A stretch of 64,000 bases of DNA from Flavobacteriaceae bacterium LYZ1037 (GCA_003144015.1 QFWS01000001.1:620001-684000); one strand, 5' to 3'; positions 35,932 through 45,856 are shown, counted from the first letter of the stretch. The notes: a model not told the origin generated them from the letters alone. Numbers and translations: made by a program.

Positions 35932-38391
35932 TTAAAACTTCATTGTCGTTCTTACATTAAACACACGAGGTGTCAAGTAATTAGGAATAGCATATTGCCT
36001 TTTACTATACACATCTCTAACCCAAGTATTTGTTATGGAATTTTGAGCATTGAAAATATTAAAGATTTCAATCCCTAAGGATAGATATTTAAATGGCTTT
36101 CTCCAACCTGTATGTGTTTCGTTTTGATCAACAATAACATATTGGATGCCAACATCTGCACGTTTGTAATCTGGTAATCTATTTTGATACTCGTAAGGAT
36201 CGGCATAACTTGGTGAACCACCAGGAAGTCCTGTATTATATACCAGATTTAAATACATTTTTAGTTTAGGCATATTTGGAACGTAGTCTTGAAACAATGC
36301 TGCAAATTTTAAACGTTGGTCTGTAGGTCTGGCAATATATCCTCTATTATTGATGTTTTCTTGCGTTTTTAAATATCCAAAGCTAAACCAAGATTCTGTT
36401 CCTGGAACAAATTCGCCATTCAGTCTCATATCTAATCCATAGGCATAAGCTGTGGCATTATTAGCTGCACGATAACGAATACGCACATTTTCAACAGTAT
36501 ATGGGTTTACATCTGTCAGGTATTTGTAATAAGCTTCTGTAGTTAGTTTGAAAGGCCTGTCCCACATTTTAAAACTATAGTCATTACCTATCACCACTTG
36601 AATAGATTTTTGAGCTTTCACATCTGGTCTTACGGTTCCCGAAGAATCGCGTAACTCTCTATAAAATGGAGGTTGATAATACATACCACCACCAATTCTA
36701 AAAAGCATGTCTTTTTCCCAATTAGGTTTTATGGCAAACTGCGCTCTAGGACTAACAACGGTTTGAGTTGTTTTTTCAATGCCGTTGCCGCTAACTGTCC
36801 AATTATGAACACGTGCACCAACATTAAACCACACATCGTTATCTCCAAGTGTCGTTCGTTTGCTCCATTGTAAATAAGCTTGTAGCCTTTGTATGGTAGT
36901 TTCGTTTTTTGCCCGTACATTTTGAAAAGCAACAAGAGGTCCTTCGTATGGAGAATAGGGTTGATTGTTAAAACCTCCAGCATCTGGTGGATTGATTGAA
37001 AATCCTGCAGAATCAATTACTTCCCATTCTACTAACCGGTCTCTAATATCTTCGTTTGTGTATTTTAAAGACCATTCAAAATCGTTGTCATCTAGTGTGT
37101 ATTTACCGCTATGTTCTATGTTTGTAATCAGTGCGTCTAAATCATTTCTCCCATGATTTAATTGTCCTCCAATACCTTCGCTAAATTCTACTTCACCTAA
37201 ATCCTCATCGCCAATATTGGTGTTGACTTCACCCAATCTGTATTGTGCTAAAATGTCGAAATACTCTTCTTCTGTTGTATGATAAGTTGATGCAATTAAA
37301 TTTAAAGTCACGTTGTCGTTAAGCAAATAAGTTCCTTTTATAGCACCAAAAAGTGTTTGATATTGATCTTTTTCTTGACCTTCATAAAACACTAGTAAGG
37401 CTAACGGGTTTTCTAAAGTTCCAAAGTTTGTTTGTCTTGTCTTAGGCTCATAATTGTATTTATTTAAAGCAGCATTACCTAAAAAGCTAACACTAAATTT
37501 GTCTGAAAAACTATAATTTATCTGTGACTGAATGTCTAAAAACTTTGGGTCGTAGTTAGTTTCTGTTTCTTGGGCATTAACAAACAGACTGTTGTCTCTA
37601 TAACGCACACCTACGATACCAGATAGCTTTGTGTTTTTACTAATAGCTTCTGCTGTAAGACTTCCACCAAGTAGACTAAGGTCTGCACTAATGCCAAAAT
37701 TATAAGGTTTTCTATAAGTAATGTCTAAAACGGAAGCTAATTTATCTCCATACTTAGCTTGAAAGCCACCTGCTGAGAAATCGACATTTTGTACCATATC
37801 TGGATTTACAAAACTCAAGCCTTCTTGCTGTCCAGAACGAACTAAAAAAGGTCTGTAAATTTCGACACCATTAACATAGACTAAATTTTCGTCGTAATTT
37901 CCTCCTCTTACAGAGTACTGAGTACTTAACTCATTATTACTACTCACTCCGGGAAGTGTTTTTAATAAATTTTCTACACCAGGATTAGCACCAGGAATAT
38001 TTCTTATTGTTTCGGGTTTTAAAGTAACAATACCTTCAACATCTTTTCTTTTTTTACTGGATATGACAACGGTTGAAATTTGTTCAACAGATTCTTTCAT
38101 GACCGGATGAAACTCGATGTCTTCGCCATTTTTTAAATTAAATGTAGCCACAATCCCTTTATAAGAAAGATGAGAAAACGCTACTATAACATCTTGGTCT
38201 GCTGGAATTTTTAATATAAAAAAACCATTATCGTTTGTTACTGTTCCTTTATCTCCTGCTTTTATGTTTACGTTAGGAATGGGGTTTTTGGCTTCGTCTA
38301 GAATAACACCTTTAAGTGTTCCTGTTTGAGAAACCCCTGTAAAGGATGTCAAAAAAAGGAAAAAACTAAATAGATAATATAAATTTTTCAA
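35932..38391 (-). CDS. TonB-dependent outer-membrane receptor with carboxypeptidase-like regulatory domain
   Basis: This protein of about 819 residues imports a large substrate using TonB energy. A signal peptide (MKNLYYLFSFFLFLTSFTGVSQ, read from a TTG at 38391) precedes a CarboxypepD_reg-like domain (GTLKGVILDEAKNPIPNVNIKAG), a plug domain (IRNIPGANPGVENLLKTLPGV, then QYSVRGGNYDENLVYVNGVEI) and a 22-strand barrel ending NVRTTMKF. ATG starts at 38463/38451 would add a non-signal-like extension and overlap the upstream peptidase gene, so I prefer the TTG. No SusD-type lipoprotein follows. The substrate is unknown. Confidence 0.85.
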   Translation of the reverse strand: MKNLYYLFSFFLFLTSFTGVSQTGTLKGVILDEAKNPIPNVNIKAGDKGTVTNDNGFFILKIPADQDVIVAFSHLSYKGIVATFNLKNGEDIEFHPVMKESVEQISTVVISSKKRKDVEGIVTLKPETIRNIPGANPGVENLLKTLPGVSSNNELSTQYSVRGGNYDENLVYVNGVEIYRPFLVRSGQQEGLSFVNPDMVQNVDFSAGGFQAKYGDKLASVLDITYRKPYNFGISADLSLLGGSLTAEAISKNTKLSGIVGVRYRDNSLFVNAQETETNYDPKFLDIQSQINYSFSDKFSVSFLGNAALNKYNYEPKTRQTNFGTLENPLALLVFYEGQEKDQYQTLFGAIKGTYLLNDNVTLNLIASTYHTTEEEYFDILAQYRLGEVNTNIGDEDLGEVEFSEGIGGQLNHGRNDLDALITNIEHSGKYTLDDNDFEWSLKYTNEDIRDRLVEWEVIDSAGFSINPPDAGGFNNQPYSPYEGPLVAFQNVRAKNETTIQRLQAYLQWSKRTTLGDNDVWFNVGARVHNWTVSGNGIEKTTQTVVSPRAQFAIKPNWEKDMLFRIGGGMYYQPPFYRELRDSSGTVRPDVKAQKSIQVVIGNDYSFKMWDRPFKLTTEAYYKYLTDVNPYTVENVRIRYRAANNATAYAYGLDMRLNGEFVPGTESWFSFGYLKTQENINNRGYIARPTDQRLKFAALFQDYVPNMPKLKMYLNLVYNTGLPGGSPSYADPYEYQNRLPDYKRADVGIQYVIVDQNETHTGWRKPFKYLSLGIEIFNIFNAQNSITNTWVRDVYSKRQYAIPNYLTPRVFNVRTTMKF

Positions 38392-38404
38392 ACGTATTGT
38401 TTTT

Positions 38405-40096
38405 TTATTTTCTGTAAAATGTAGTTTCAAATGTAGAATTATTTCCAACATTATCCGTAACAATTAGCTTTAAATTATTTTTTGTATCGGTAATTATTTT
38501 GTCATTAAAATCATACGTTAATGTTTTTGTTTTATAATCGTACTCCATTAAAACCCATTTTCCATTAATTGTTGCACGATAATTTGAAATACCAGAACCC
38601 TCATCGTCAATCTTTAGTTTTAGGTAACGATATTTGCTTAACCACTGGCCATCTTTAAAGTTTATAGGTCTAATGGTTGGCTCTATTAAATCTGTTATTA
38701 ACGCATAGGTTCCAAGATCGTCTGTTATGGTATAAATTAGATTCTGTTCTTTGGTTGTGTTGGAGTACCATGGATATTTATAATAACCTACAAGTCTTGC
38801 AATATAGAGTTTATCGGCATCTGGCGAGTTATATTTGCTAATGTCGTAAGTAATTTTAAAATGTTTTTTTACAGGAATGATGTCATCATGTAATTTGATA
38901 GTATCATTAGAAACTGAAAAATCCATGTAAAAATCATCATAAAAGGTGTCAGGATAAAACTCAATTGAAATGTTTTTGTTTACCAGTTCGTTAGTTTTAT
39001 CGGCATAAATATAATAAGATGACACAAAGGAATCCTTAAGCTTTATGTCTTGTTCCTTTTTGCCCTCAATATTTATGGTTAGCCAAGTTGTATTGTTTTT
39101 AAAATCTTTAACAGCTACTTTATATACCGAAGAGGTACTATCTTCAATCATAATATAACCTTGATTATCAGATTCTTTATACAAACTCAATGGGTTTTTT
39201 GGTTCAATAAATAATTTTTGAAGTCTTTGTTTGTCGGTTTTGTAATGACTATAATCAATAAATCGATTAAGATGTTTGGTTTCATCAAAAGAAAAACGCT
39301 TAAAGTCAATATCTATTTTTTTATTTCCATTAAAAAAGGTTTGAATGTTGTAAACACCGTTGTTATTATAAGCCAGATCTTGCCTGTCGTTAGACTCTAT
39401 AGCAAATCCAATTTTTCCAAAAGCTTGTATGTTTTCAACCGTATAATCGCCGTTTGGCAACGAAATTAATCGTAATTTTTGTTTTTCATTCGATTTGTTT
39501 ACATAAGAATTAAGTCCTGTTGGATACACATATACGTCTTTAATTACGGGCAATGTAGTGTCTTTAATATCAATTCCAAAAAGCATAGGATTGATAGGTC
39601 TTTCTTCATTATCTCTAATTTCAAAATGAAGATGTGGACCGCCAGAACCACCTGTATTTCCACTATAAGCTATAACTTCACCCTTTTCAACAATTAAGTC
39701 TTGTGTGTTAGGAAACACTTCAACTTCAAAAGATTCTTTCTCGTATTGTACTTTTTTAATATAGGCTTCTAACTCTGGAGAAAACTTTTGCAAATGTGCA
39801 TAAACAGTTGTATAACCATTTGGATGTGTAATATATAGGGCTTTTCCATAGCCAAAATGAGAAATTTTAATCCTACTTACATAACCACTAGCAGCAGCAT
39901 ACACTTTTAATCCTTCACGTTGTTGCGTTTTAATATCTAACCCAGAATGAAAATGGTTAGAACGCAATTCGGCAAAAGAACCCGACAACACTAAAGTGAC
40001 ATCCAAAGGGTTGCCAAAATAGTCTTTTGGATAATAATCTTGAGAAAAACCAAAAGAGCATAATAAAAAAAGAAAAATGGGTAACGTAAATTTCAT
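38405..40096 (-). CDS. M23 family metallopeptidase (LytM/gametolysin-like)
   Basis: This 563-residue exported peptidase has a signal peptide MKFTLPIFLFLLCSFGFSQ. The M23 domain at about 40-165 carries NHFHSGLDIKTQ (first zinc His and Asp), YITHPNGYTTVYAHLQKF, and GGPHLHFEIRDN with the HxH zinc pair, so the site is complete. Some 390 beta-rich residues follow (Ig-like folds). It probably cuts peptidoglycan cross-links or interacts with envelope proteins. It is encoded 13 nt upstream of the TonB-dependent receptor. Confidence 0.88.
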   Translation of the reverse strand: MKFTLPIFLFLLCSFGFSQDYYPKDYFGNPLDVTLVLSGSFAELRSNHFHSGLDIKTQQREGLKVYAAASGYVSRIKISHFGYGKALYITHPNGYTTVYAHLQKFSPELEAYIKKVQYEKESFEVEVFPNTQDLIVEKGEVIAYSGNTGGSGGPHLHFEIRDNEERPINPMLFGIDIKDTTLPVIKDVYVYPTGLNSYVNKSNEKQKLRLISLPNGDYTVENIQAFGKIGFAIESNDRQDLAYNNNGVYNIQTFFNGNKKIDIDFKRFSFDETKHLNRFIDYSHYKTDKQRLQKLFIEPKNPLSLYKESDNQGYIMIEDSTSSVYKVAVKDFKNNTTWLTINIEGKKEQDIKLKDSFVSSYYIYADKTNELVNKNISIEFYPDTFYDDFYMDFSVSNDTIKLHDDIIPVKKHFKITYDISKYNSPDADKLYIARLVGYYKYPWYSNTTKEQNLIYTITDDLGTYALITDLIEPTIRPINFKDGQWLSKYRYLKLKIDDEGSGISNYRATINGKWVLMEYDYKTKTLTYDFNDKIITDTKNNLKLIVTDNVGNNSTFETTFYRK

Positions 40097-40215
40097 ATAA
40101 AAAGTAATTCTTGCTAAATTATTAATTTGAACGATATCTACAAAAGATATATTGCATGCTATTTTGTATTAATAGCAAGCAATTACAACATTTTATAAAT
40201 TTTATGTAAAAACAA

Positions 40216-40246
40216 TTGTAATTTATACGAAGGTATCTTAACTTTG
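40216..40246 (+). promoter_or_regulatory. Promoter (TTG-N20-TAACTTTG) for the zapA cluster
   Basis: TTG at 40216-40218 and TAACTTTG at 40239-40246 are 20 nt apart and lie 24 nt before the first start codon of the coiled-coil/zapA genes. This is a good match to the Bacteroidota vegetative promoter. Confidence 0.55.
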
Positions 40247-40270
40247 TCTAATATGTATTGAAAATTGTAG

Positions 40271-40561
40271 ATGAGCAAAATAGAAGAAATTGTTGATGCT
40301 TTAGAAGATAAAATTAGTCAGGTTCTACTTAAAATGGATAAAGTAAATGAGGCTAATACTAAACTAAAACAGGAGCTCAACAAATCTCGACAAGAATTTC
40401 AAGACCAACAGCATGCAATAGCAGCTTGGGAAGAAAAATACGAGGCACTCAAAATTGCAAATTCAATGCTTGGTAGTGACGAAAATAAAAGAGAAACAAA
40501 GCTTAAAATAAACACATTAATTAGAGAAATTGATCATTGTATTGCGCAATTATCTGAATAA
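40271..40561 (+). CDS. Coiled-coil protein, ZapB-like
   Basis: This 96-residue protein is almost entirely heptad-patterned helix (KVNEANTKLKQELNKSRQEFQDQQ) with a short C-terminal helix pair. It has no signal peptide. It lies 15 nt before zapA, and Flavobacteriia commonly carry such a gene here; a role as divisome partner of ZapA, analogous to ZapB, is inferred from shape and position only. Confidence 0.65.
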   Translation: MSKIEEIVDALEDKISQVLLKMDKVNEANTKLKQELNKSRQEFQDQQHAIAAWEEKYEALKIANSMLGSDENKRETKLKINTLIREIDHCIAQLSE

Positions 40562-40576
40562 TGTAACATAATTTCA

Positions 40577-40870
40577 ATGTCAGATAAGCTTAAAATAAAG
40601 CTTTCAATAGCTAATAGAGTGTACCCTTTGACTATTCCACCTAGTCAGGAAGAAGGGTTGCGAAAAGCAGCTAAAAATATTGAAACAATGATAAGTCAAT
40701 TTGAGCAAAGTTATTCTGTGAGGGATAAACAAGATGTTTTAGCCATGTGTGCTTTACAATTTGCATCTCAAGTAGAACAAAAATCAATAGATAAAGAAAA
40801 TGTCAGTGAACATGTTGAAGAAAAGCTAACAGCTTTAAACAATTTGTTACAAGGTCATTTAAACTCTTAA
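40577..40870 (+). CDS. zapA: Cell division protein ZapA
   Basis: This 97-residue protein has the ZapA fold: LKIKLSIANRVYPLTIPPSQEEGLRKAAKNIETMI as the N-terminal beta-alpha head, then a helix with DKQDVLAMCALQFASQVE. ZapA binds FtsZ and bundles its filaments at midcell. It is followed directly by a 6S-like RNA and rny, which resembles the zapA-6S RNA neighbourhood of proteobacteria. Confidence 0.85.
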   Translation: MSDKLKIKLSIANRVYPLTIPPSQEEGLRKAAKNIETMISQFEQSYSVRDKQDVLAMCALQFASQVEQKSIDKENVSEHVEEKLTALNNLLQGHLNS

Positions 40871-40896
40871 CGTTCTTTAAAATAAATAAGGTTACT

Positions 40897-41097
40897 GCCT
40901 ACATTAGTTATTATTTGGAAAACTCAACATTATTTCTTTAAAAAGGGTGAGTTTGAACTGTAAAAGCGAGCTGCTAGTGCTGCCTGTGCTGAATTTATTC
41001 AGTAACGCAGTATCTCGGGCAGATACTTGATCCGTTTGTTAGCCCTAAACTTGTTTAAAGGAGTTTATTACAAAACGAACTAGTGTAGGCTTTTTTT
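40897..41097 (+). ncRNA. ssrS: 6S RNA (flavobacterial type)
   Basis: GCCTACATTAGTT (40897-40909) pairs over 13 bases (one G-U) with AACTAGTGTAGGC (41078-41090), which is followed by seven T. Inside, AAACTC (40920-40925) can pair with GAGTTT (41061-41066), and a central arm includes CTGCC/GGCAG and a CTGAA-TTTA-TTCAG cap. The result is one long rod with internal bubbles, about 200 nt, which is the 6S architecture that mimics an open promoter and binds RNA polymerase. Length, T-tract and zapA neighbourhood support the call. I could not score it against an RNA family model. Confidence 0.75.
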
Positions 41098-41115
41098 ATA
41101 TATAAACAAACTAAC

Positions 41116-42690
41116 ATGGACAACTCAATTATATTAACTATAGGTGGTGTTTTACTTGGAATCATAGTCGGTTTCATTATAGCAAAAGCATTAGAGAAAA
41201 ACAATGCTTCAAAACTTATAAAAGGTGCTAAAAAATCGGCTGCTTCAATTATTAAAGAAGCTAATAGTGAAGGAGAAAGCATTAAGAAAGACAAAATACT
41301 TCAGGCCAAAGAAAAATTTATTGAATTAAAATCTGAACACGAAAAGGTTATCACATCTCGTGATAAAAAGATGGCTGAGGCTGAAAAGCGAACTAGAGAC
41401 AAAGAATCTCAAGTTTCAAGCGAATTATCTAAAAACGCCAAACTCAACCAGAGCTTAGAAGATAAATTAAAAGATTACAATCATAGAGTCGAAATTCTTT
41501 CGAAAAAACAAGAAGAGATAGACAGGCTTCACAAAAGTCAAATAGAACAACTAGAGGTTATCTCTAGCTTGTCTGCTGAAGAGGCCAAATCACAACTCGT
41601 TGAATCTTTAAAAGGTGAAGCTAAAAGTGATGCCATGGCTTATGTGCAAAGCACACTTGAAGACGCCAAACTTACTGCCCAACAAGAAGCGAGAAAAGTT
41701 ATTATTAATACCATTCAGCGTATTGGAACTGAAGAAGCCGTAGATAACTGTGTCTCTGTTTTCAATATTGAATCAGACGATGTTAAAGGACGTATTATTG
41801 GTCGTGAAGGACGAAACATTCGTGCTATAGAAGCTGCAACAGGAGTTGAAATTATTGTAGATGATACACCAGAAGCTATTATTTTATCTTGTTTCGATTC
41901 TGTAAGACGTGAAATAGCACGTTTATCATTACATAAATTAGTTACAGATGGAAGAATTCATCCTGCTAGAATTGAAGAAGTTGTTAAAAAGACAACCAAA
42001 CAAATAGAGCAAGAAATTATAGAAGTAGGTAAACGGACCATTATTGATTTAGGAATTCATAATTTACATCCAGAGCTTATTAAAGTGGTTGGTAGAATGA
42101 AATACCGTTCGTCTTACGGACAGAACTTATTGCAACACTCTCGAGAAGTTGCAAAACTTTGTGGCGTAATGGCTGCTGAATTAGGCTTAAATCCAAAACT
42201 AGCAAAACGTGCTGGTTTGTTACATGATATTGGTAAAGTGCCAGATGCCGAAGCAGATATGGAAACGCCACATGCTATATTAGGGATGCAATGGGCTGAA
42301 AAATATGGTGAGAAAGATGAAGTTTGTAATGCTATTGGTGCTCATCATGACGAAATTGAAATGACCTCTTTATTATCTCCAATTGTTCAAGTATGTGATG
42401 CCATTTCTGGTGCACGTCCAGGAGCAAGACGTCAGGTATTGGATAGCTATATCCAACGTTTAAAAGATTTAGAAGATATTGCTTTTGGTTTTGGAGGCGT
42501 TAAAAAAGCCTATGCCATTCAAGCAGGTAGAGAATTAAGAGTGATTGTTGAAAGCGAAAAAGTATCAGACCAAAATGCATCTGATTTATCGTTTAATATC
42601 TCTCAGAAAATTCAAACTGATATGACCTATCCAGGTCAGGTGAAAGTGACTGTTATTAGGGAAACTAGAGCTGTGAATATCGCTAAATAA
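41116..42690 (+). CDS. rny: Ribonuclease Y
   Basis: This 524-residue endoribonuclease starts mRNA decay at the membrane. An N-terminal membrane helix ([21 protein letters not shown]) is followed by a long coiled coil (to about residue 200), a KH domain ([20 protein letters not shown], then [13 protein letters not shown]) and an HD domain with [21 protein letters not shown] and GAHHDEIEM. All phosphohydrolase metal ligands are visible. It directly follows the 6S RNA and ends before a strong terminator. Confidence 0.94.
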   Translation: MDNSIILTIGGVLLGIIVGFIIAKALEKNNASKLIKGAKKSAASIIKEANSEGESIKKDKILQAKEKFIELKSEHEKVITSRDKKMAEAEKRTRDKESQVSSELSKNAKLNQSLEDKLKDYNHRVEILSKKQEEIDRLHKSQIEQLEVISSLSAEEAKSQLVESLKGEAKSDAMAYVQSTLEDAKLTAQQEARKVIINTIQRIGTEEAVDNCVSVFNIESDDVKGRIIGREGRNIRAIEAATGVEIIVDDTPEAIILSCFDSVRREIARLSLHKLVTDGRIHPARIEEVVKKTTKQIEQEIIEVGKRTIIDLGIHNLHPELIKVVGRMKYRSSYGQNLLQHSREVAKLCGVMAAELGLNPKLAKRAGLLHDIGKVPDAEADMETPHAILGMQWAEKYGEKDEVCNAIGAHHDEIEMTSLLSPIVQVCDAISGARPGARRQVLDSYIQRLKDLEDIAFGFGGVKKAYAIQAGRELRVIVESEKVSDQNASDLSFNISQKIQTDMTYPGQVKVTVIRETRAVNIAK

Positions 42691-42741
42691 CCTACAGCGT
42701 TTATTTGCAAAGGGAATATCTGCAAATCATTAAAATAATAT

Positions 42742-42769
42742 AGCTTGGGTAAACACCCAAGCTTTTTTT
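42742..42769 (+). terminator. Intrinsic terminator after rny
   Basis: AGCTTGGGT and ACCCAAGCT pair around a 4-nt loop, then seven T. It faces the convergent histidine kinase gene. Confidence 0.85.
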
Positions 42770-42778
42770 ATAAGTTTT

Positions 42779-43948
42779 TTAAACCTTTGTAATTTCAACT
42801 ACAGCAGTTTTTTTATTGGGTATGCTAATGGTAAAGGTGGTGCCAACATTAACTTCACTTTCCACCTCAATGTTGCCACCATAAGCTTCTATTTGGTTTT
42901 TTATTAAGTACAATCCAATACCTTCGGCATCTTGGTTTTTATGGAATGTTTTGTACAATCCAAAAATGGAGTTTCCATACTTGTCCAGATCTATTCCAAT
43001 GCCATTGTCACTAATGGCAATTTTAATGGTTTCAGAATCAAACATGCTGTCAACGGTAATTTTGGGATGTCTGTCTGGATGTTTGTATTTTATGGCATTG
43101 GTTAAGAGGTTTTGAATGATGCTTTCTATATAGGACTTATTGTAATGTATAAATAATTTAGGGTCTATATTGTTTTGTACTTCGGCATGGTTGTCATTAA
43201 TAACCACTTTAAGCATCTTTAAAATGCGATCGGTCTCTTGTGCCAAATATATTTTTTCAATCTTGGCAGTTCTGTTGTTTTGTACAGATACAATTTCTTT
43301 TAAATTGGCAATGGTTTTACTAAGGGATTCTGAAAGAATTTGGAGGTATTTTATGGTGTCTTCTTTTTCAAATTCTGATTCTGCCTCATTGTAAAAATCC
43401 AATAGACTTTCAAAATTGGCTGCATGTTGTTTTAGGTTGTGGGTTACTATATGGGCAAAATTTTTAAGTTGATTGTTTTGTTTGGTAACAATGTTTAAGG
43501 TGTTTGCCAGTTTTCTTTCGTTTTCAACATGTTTGGTAATATCTACATGTGTGCCTAAAAAACGTATTGGATTGTTGTTGGAGTCTCTTTCTACAACTTT
43601 TCCTTTATCTAGAATCCATTTATAGGAGCCATCCTTGCATTCCACTCGATGCACATTCATGTATATGGGCTTCAAACCATTAATGTGGTCTTGATAATCC
43701 TGAAAATATTTGTTTCTGTCTTCTGGGTGCACACGATTGTTCCAATCGTTTAGGTTAGCTCCAAAATTGGCATCGTTTTCAAAACCGATAATCCGTTTTG
43801 AAGCTTCAGAAAAATAAACTTTATTCTCTGTGGCGTTAAATTCCCAGACACCTACGTTGGTAATCTCTACTGCAAGTTGCCACTTGCGTTTTTCCCCAAA
43901 CCCATTGGGGTAATCATTTAGTGGTCTGTTTGAGTTCGTGAAATCCAT
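42779..43948 (-). CDS. PAS-domain sensor histidine kinase (orphan)
   Basis: This 389-residue cytosolic kinase without membrane helices has a PAS fold at about 24-145 (NVGVWEFNATENKVYFSEASKRIIGFE, then HRVECKDGSYKWILDKGKVVER and the PAC-like FLGTHVDITKH). The dimerisation helix carries the phospho-acceptor in NFAHIVTHNLKQHAANF, and the ATPase domain shows IQNLLTNAIKYKH (N box), ISDNGIGID (G1) and AEGIGLYLIKNQIEAYGG (G2). The N-terminal PNGFGEKRKW stretch is not typical. There is no response regulator next to it, so its partner is elsewhere. Confidence 0.87.
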   Translation of the reverse strand: MDFTNSNRPLNDYPNGFGEKRKWQLAVEITNVGVWEFNATENKVYFSEASKRIIGFENDANFGANLNDWNNRVHPEDRNKYFQDYQDHINGLKPIYMNVHRVECKDGSYKWILDKGKVVERDSNNNPIRFLGTHVDITKHVENERKLANTLNIVTKQNNQLKNFAHIVTHNLKQHAANFESLLDFYNEAESEFEKEDTIKYLQILSESLSKTIANLKEIVSVQNNRTAKIEKIYLAQETDRILKMLKVVINDNHAEVQNNIDPKLFIHYNKSYIESIIQNLLTNAIKYKHPDRHPKITVDSMFDSETIKIAISDNGIGIDLDKYGNSIFGLYKTFHKNQDAEGIGLYLIKNQIEAYGGNIEVESEVNVGTTFTISIPNKKTAVVEITKV

Positions 43949-44061
43949 ATTGTCTAGATTAAATTTTATTAAAAAACGTAGTTAATATGGGAGAATCGAT
44001 TTAAAACTGTGCTATTACCTACTAAATATAATTAATAATCAGTAATTTAGAAAATAAAAAG

Positions 44062-44958
44062 CTATTTTCTGGGATGAAATGTTTGAAGCACGCTTTTTAA
44101 ATGGCTTTTGTCCACATGTACATAAATTTCGGTAGTGGTAATGCTTTCGTGTCCCAACATAAGCTGTATGGTTCTTAAATCTGCTCCATTTTCTAGTAGG
44201 TGAGTAGCAAATGAATGTCTAAAGGTATGCGGTGAAATGGTTTTGTTTAAGTCAATTTTTACAGCAAGCTGTTTAATAATAGTAAAAATCATAGCTCTTG
44301 TAAGCTGTTTTCCTCTTCTATTTAAAAACAAAGTGTCTTCATGTCCTTTTTGGATAGAAAGTTGATTTCGAACGTGATTCTTATATAAGTTAATATATTT
44401 TTGTGCAGAGTTTACAATAGGAACAAAACGTTGTTTATCTCCTTTTCCAGTAACCTTAATAAAGCCTTCCTCAAAAAATAAATCCGAAATTTTCAAATTA
44501 GTTAGTTCGCTAACACGTAATCCACAACTATATAATGTTTCTAGAATAGCTCGATTGCGTTCGCCTTCAGCTTTGCTTAAATCAATGGCATCAATAAGCT
44601 TATTAATATCATCTAAAGAAAGCGTGTCTGGAAGTTTTCTGCCAATTTTTGGAGATTCAATAAGTTCTAAAGGATTATCAGTTCTATAATCTTCAAAAAT
44701 CAGATAGTTAAAAAAACTCCTCAACCCAGAAATCATTCTTGATTGTGTTCTTGCATTAACACTTTTAGACAGTTCATAAATAAATTGCTGAACGATCTCT
44801 TTTGTAATAGATAGTGGGCTTTCTTGTATACTGTTTGTCTCTAAAAAAGCAATCAGCTTTTCTACATCTAAGCCGTAACTTGATATGGAATTGCTGGACA
44901 ACCCTCTTTCTATTTTTAAAAATAGCTTATAATCTTTTAAAGCGTGAGACCATTTCAT
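44062..44958 (-). CDS. xerD: Tyrosine recombinase XerD
   Basis: This 298-residue recombinase resolves chromosome dimers at dif together with XerC. The N-terminal SAM-like domain (about 1-90) is followed by the catalytic domain with all active residues: the Arg of YSCGLRVSELTNL, Lys in KVTGKGDKQRFVP, HTFRHSFATHLLENGADLRTIQ (His-x-x-Arg), LGHESITTTEIY (His and nucleophile Tyr). No mobile element surrounds it, so it is the housekeeping enzyme. The -7 box ends 5 nt before the ATG. Confidence 0.9.
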   Translation of the reverse strand: MKWSHALKDYKLFLKIERGLSSNSISSYGLDVEKLIAFLETNSIQESPLSITKEIVQQFIYELSKSVNARTQSRMISGLRSFFNYLIFEDYRTDNPLELIESPKIGRKLPDTLSLDDINKLIDAIDLSKAEGERNRAILETLYSCGLRVSELTNLKISDLFFEEGFIKVTGKGDKQRFVPIVNSAQKYINLYKNHVRNQLSIQKGHEDTLFLNRRGKQLTRAMIFTIIKQLAVKIDLNKTISPHTFRHSFATHLLENGADLRTIQLMLGHESITTTEIYVHVDKSHLKSVLQTFHPRK

Positions 44959-44963
44959 TAAAG

Positions 44964-44971
44964 CAAAAATA
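44964..44971 (-). promoter_or_regulatory. -7 promoter box TATTTTTG for xerD
   Basis: An exact TAnnTTTG match on the minus strand is followed by CTTTA and then the ATG. A TTTG lies 15 nt upstream, shorter than usual. It suggests a leaderless mRNA. Confidence 0.42.
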
Positions 44972-45116
44972 TAGCAAATTATAAGTCAAAACTAGGGTTT
45001 ATTCTTTAAAATAAAAGATAGATTCAATATAAATTGTTAATAAGTACAAAAATTAAACATTGATTATCAATTAGTTATATGGTTATGTTTATTAAATTGT
45101 TAATAAATATTTACTT

Positions 45117-45151
45117 TTTGTTTATAATTCAAAAAAAAAGTATTTAGTTTG
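45117..45151 (+). promoter_or_regulatory. Likely promoter (TTTG-N23-TTAGTTTG) of the outer-membrane barrel gene
   Basis: TTTG at 45117-45120 and TTAGTTTG at 45144-45151 match the -33 and -7 boxes with one mismatch, about 30 nt before the start codon. Confidence 0.4.
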
Positions 45152-45181
45152 TACCTATCAAATTAAAAAACTTATAATATT

Positions 45182-45829
45182 ATGAAAAAATTATTACTAT
45201 TATCTGCATTTGCAGTATTCGGATTAAGCGTAAATGCTCAAGAAGAAGGTGAAAAAACATTTGGTTTTGAACAAGGAAACATCATTGTTGAAGGTGGAAT
45301 TAACTTTAATAGCTCTACTGATGATGATGGTACTGTTGAAGACAAGTCAAGTAGATTTAACTTTATGCCAAAAGCTGGTTACTTTATCAACGATAAGTTT
45401 GCTGTAGGTATTGAGTTAGGAATTGGATCTGGAAAAGAAGAAACTACAGTAGGAGGAACTACTTCTGAAGACAAGACTAGCTCTTTTTCTGGAGGTGTTT
45501 TTGCTCGTTACTACTTTTTAGATTTAGGAAAGCGTTTTAAAACTTATGCTGAAGCTGGTGTAGGTTTCGGAAGTTCTAAATTAGAGCAAGAAGGTGTAGA
45601 TGATGAATTAAAAACAACAGGATTTGGTGTTGGAATCGATTTAGGTATCAACTACTTTATCACTGAGCGTTTTGCTATTAACTTTGGTTTAGCTGATTTA
45701 TTATCTTTCTCAAGTAATACAACTGAGTTTGGTGATGCTGAGTCTGATAGTACTAGCTTTAATGGTAACTTAAACATCTTCAATAACTTTTTTGATACAG
45801 CTACATTTGGTTTAACTTACAAATTCTAA
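45182..45829 (+). CDS. Outer membrane beta-barrel protein (OmpX/porin family)
   Basis: This 215-residue exported protein has a signal peptide MKKLLLLSAFAVFGLSVNAQ. The mature part has about eight amphipathic strands (RFNFMPKAGYFINDKFAVGIELGIGSG, SFSGGVFARYYFLDLG, KTYAEAGVGFGSS, TTGFGVGIDLGINYFI) and ends in the barrel closing motif FGLTYKF, whose terminal Phe is recognised by the BAM complex. It is rich in codons favoured in strongly expressed genes here (for example GGT, GAA, TTA), so it is probably abundant. Confidence 0.85.
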   Translation: MKKLLLLSAFAVFGLSVNAQEEGEKTFGFEQGNIIVEGGINFNSSTDDDGTVEDKSSRFNFMPKAGYFINDKFAVGIELGIGSGKEETTVGGTTSEDKTSSFSGGVFARYYFLDLGKRFKTYAEAGVGFGSSKLEQEGVDDELKTTGFGVGIDLGINYFITERFAINFGLADLLSFSSNTTEFGDAESDSTSFNGNLNIFNNFFDTATFGLTYKF

Positions 45830-45856
45830 TTTTTGGTAAAACCAATTATATAAATT

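Noticed and set aside
44062-44958. Tyrosine recombinase as a sign of a mobile element
   Set aside because: It has XerD length and motifs, no flanking attachment-site repeats and no cargo or phage genes, so it is the housekeeping enzyme.
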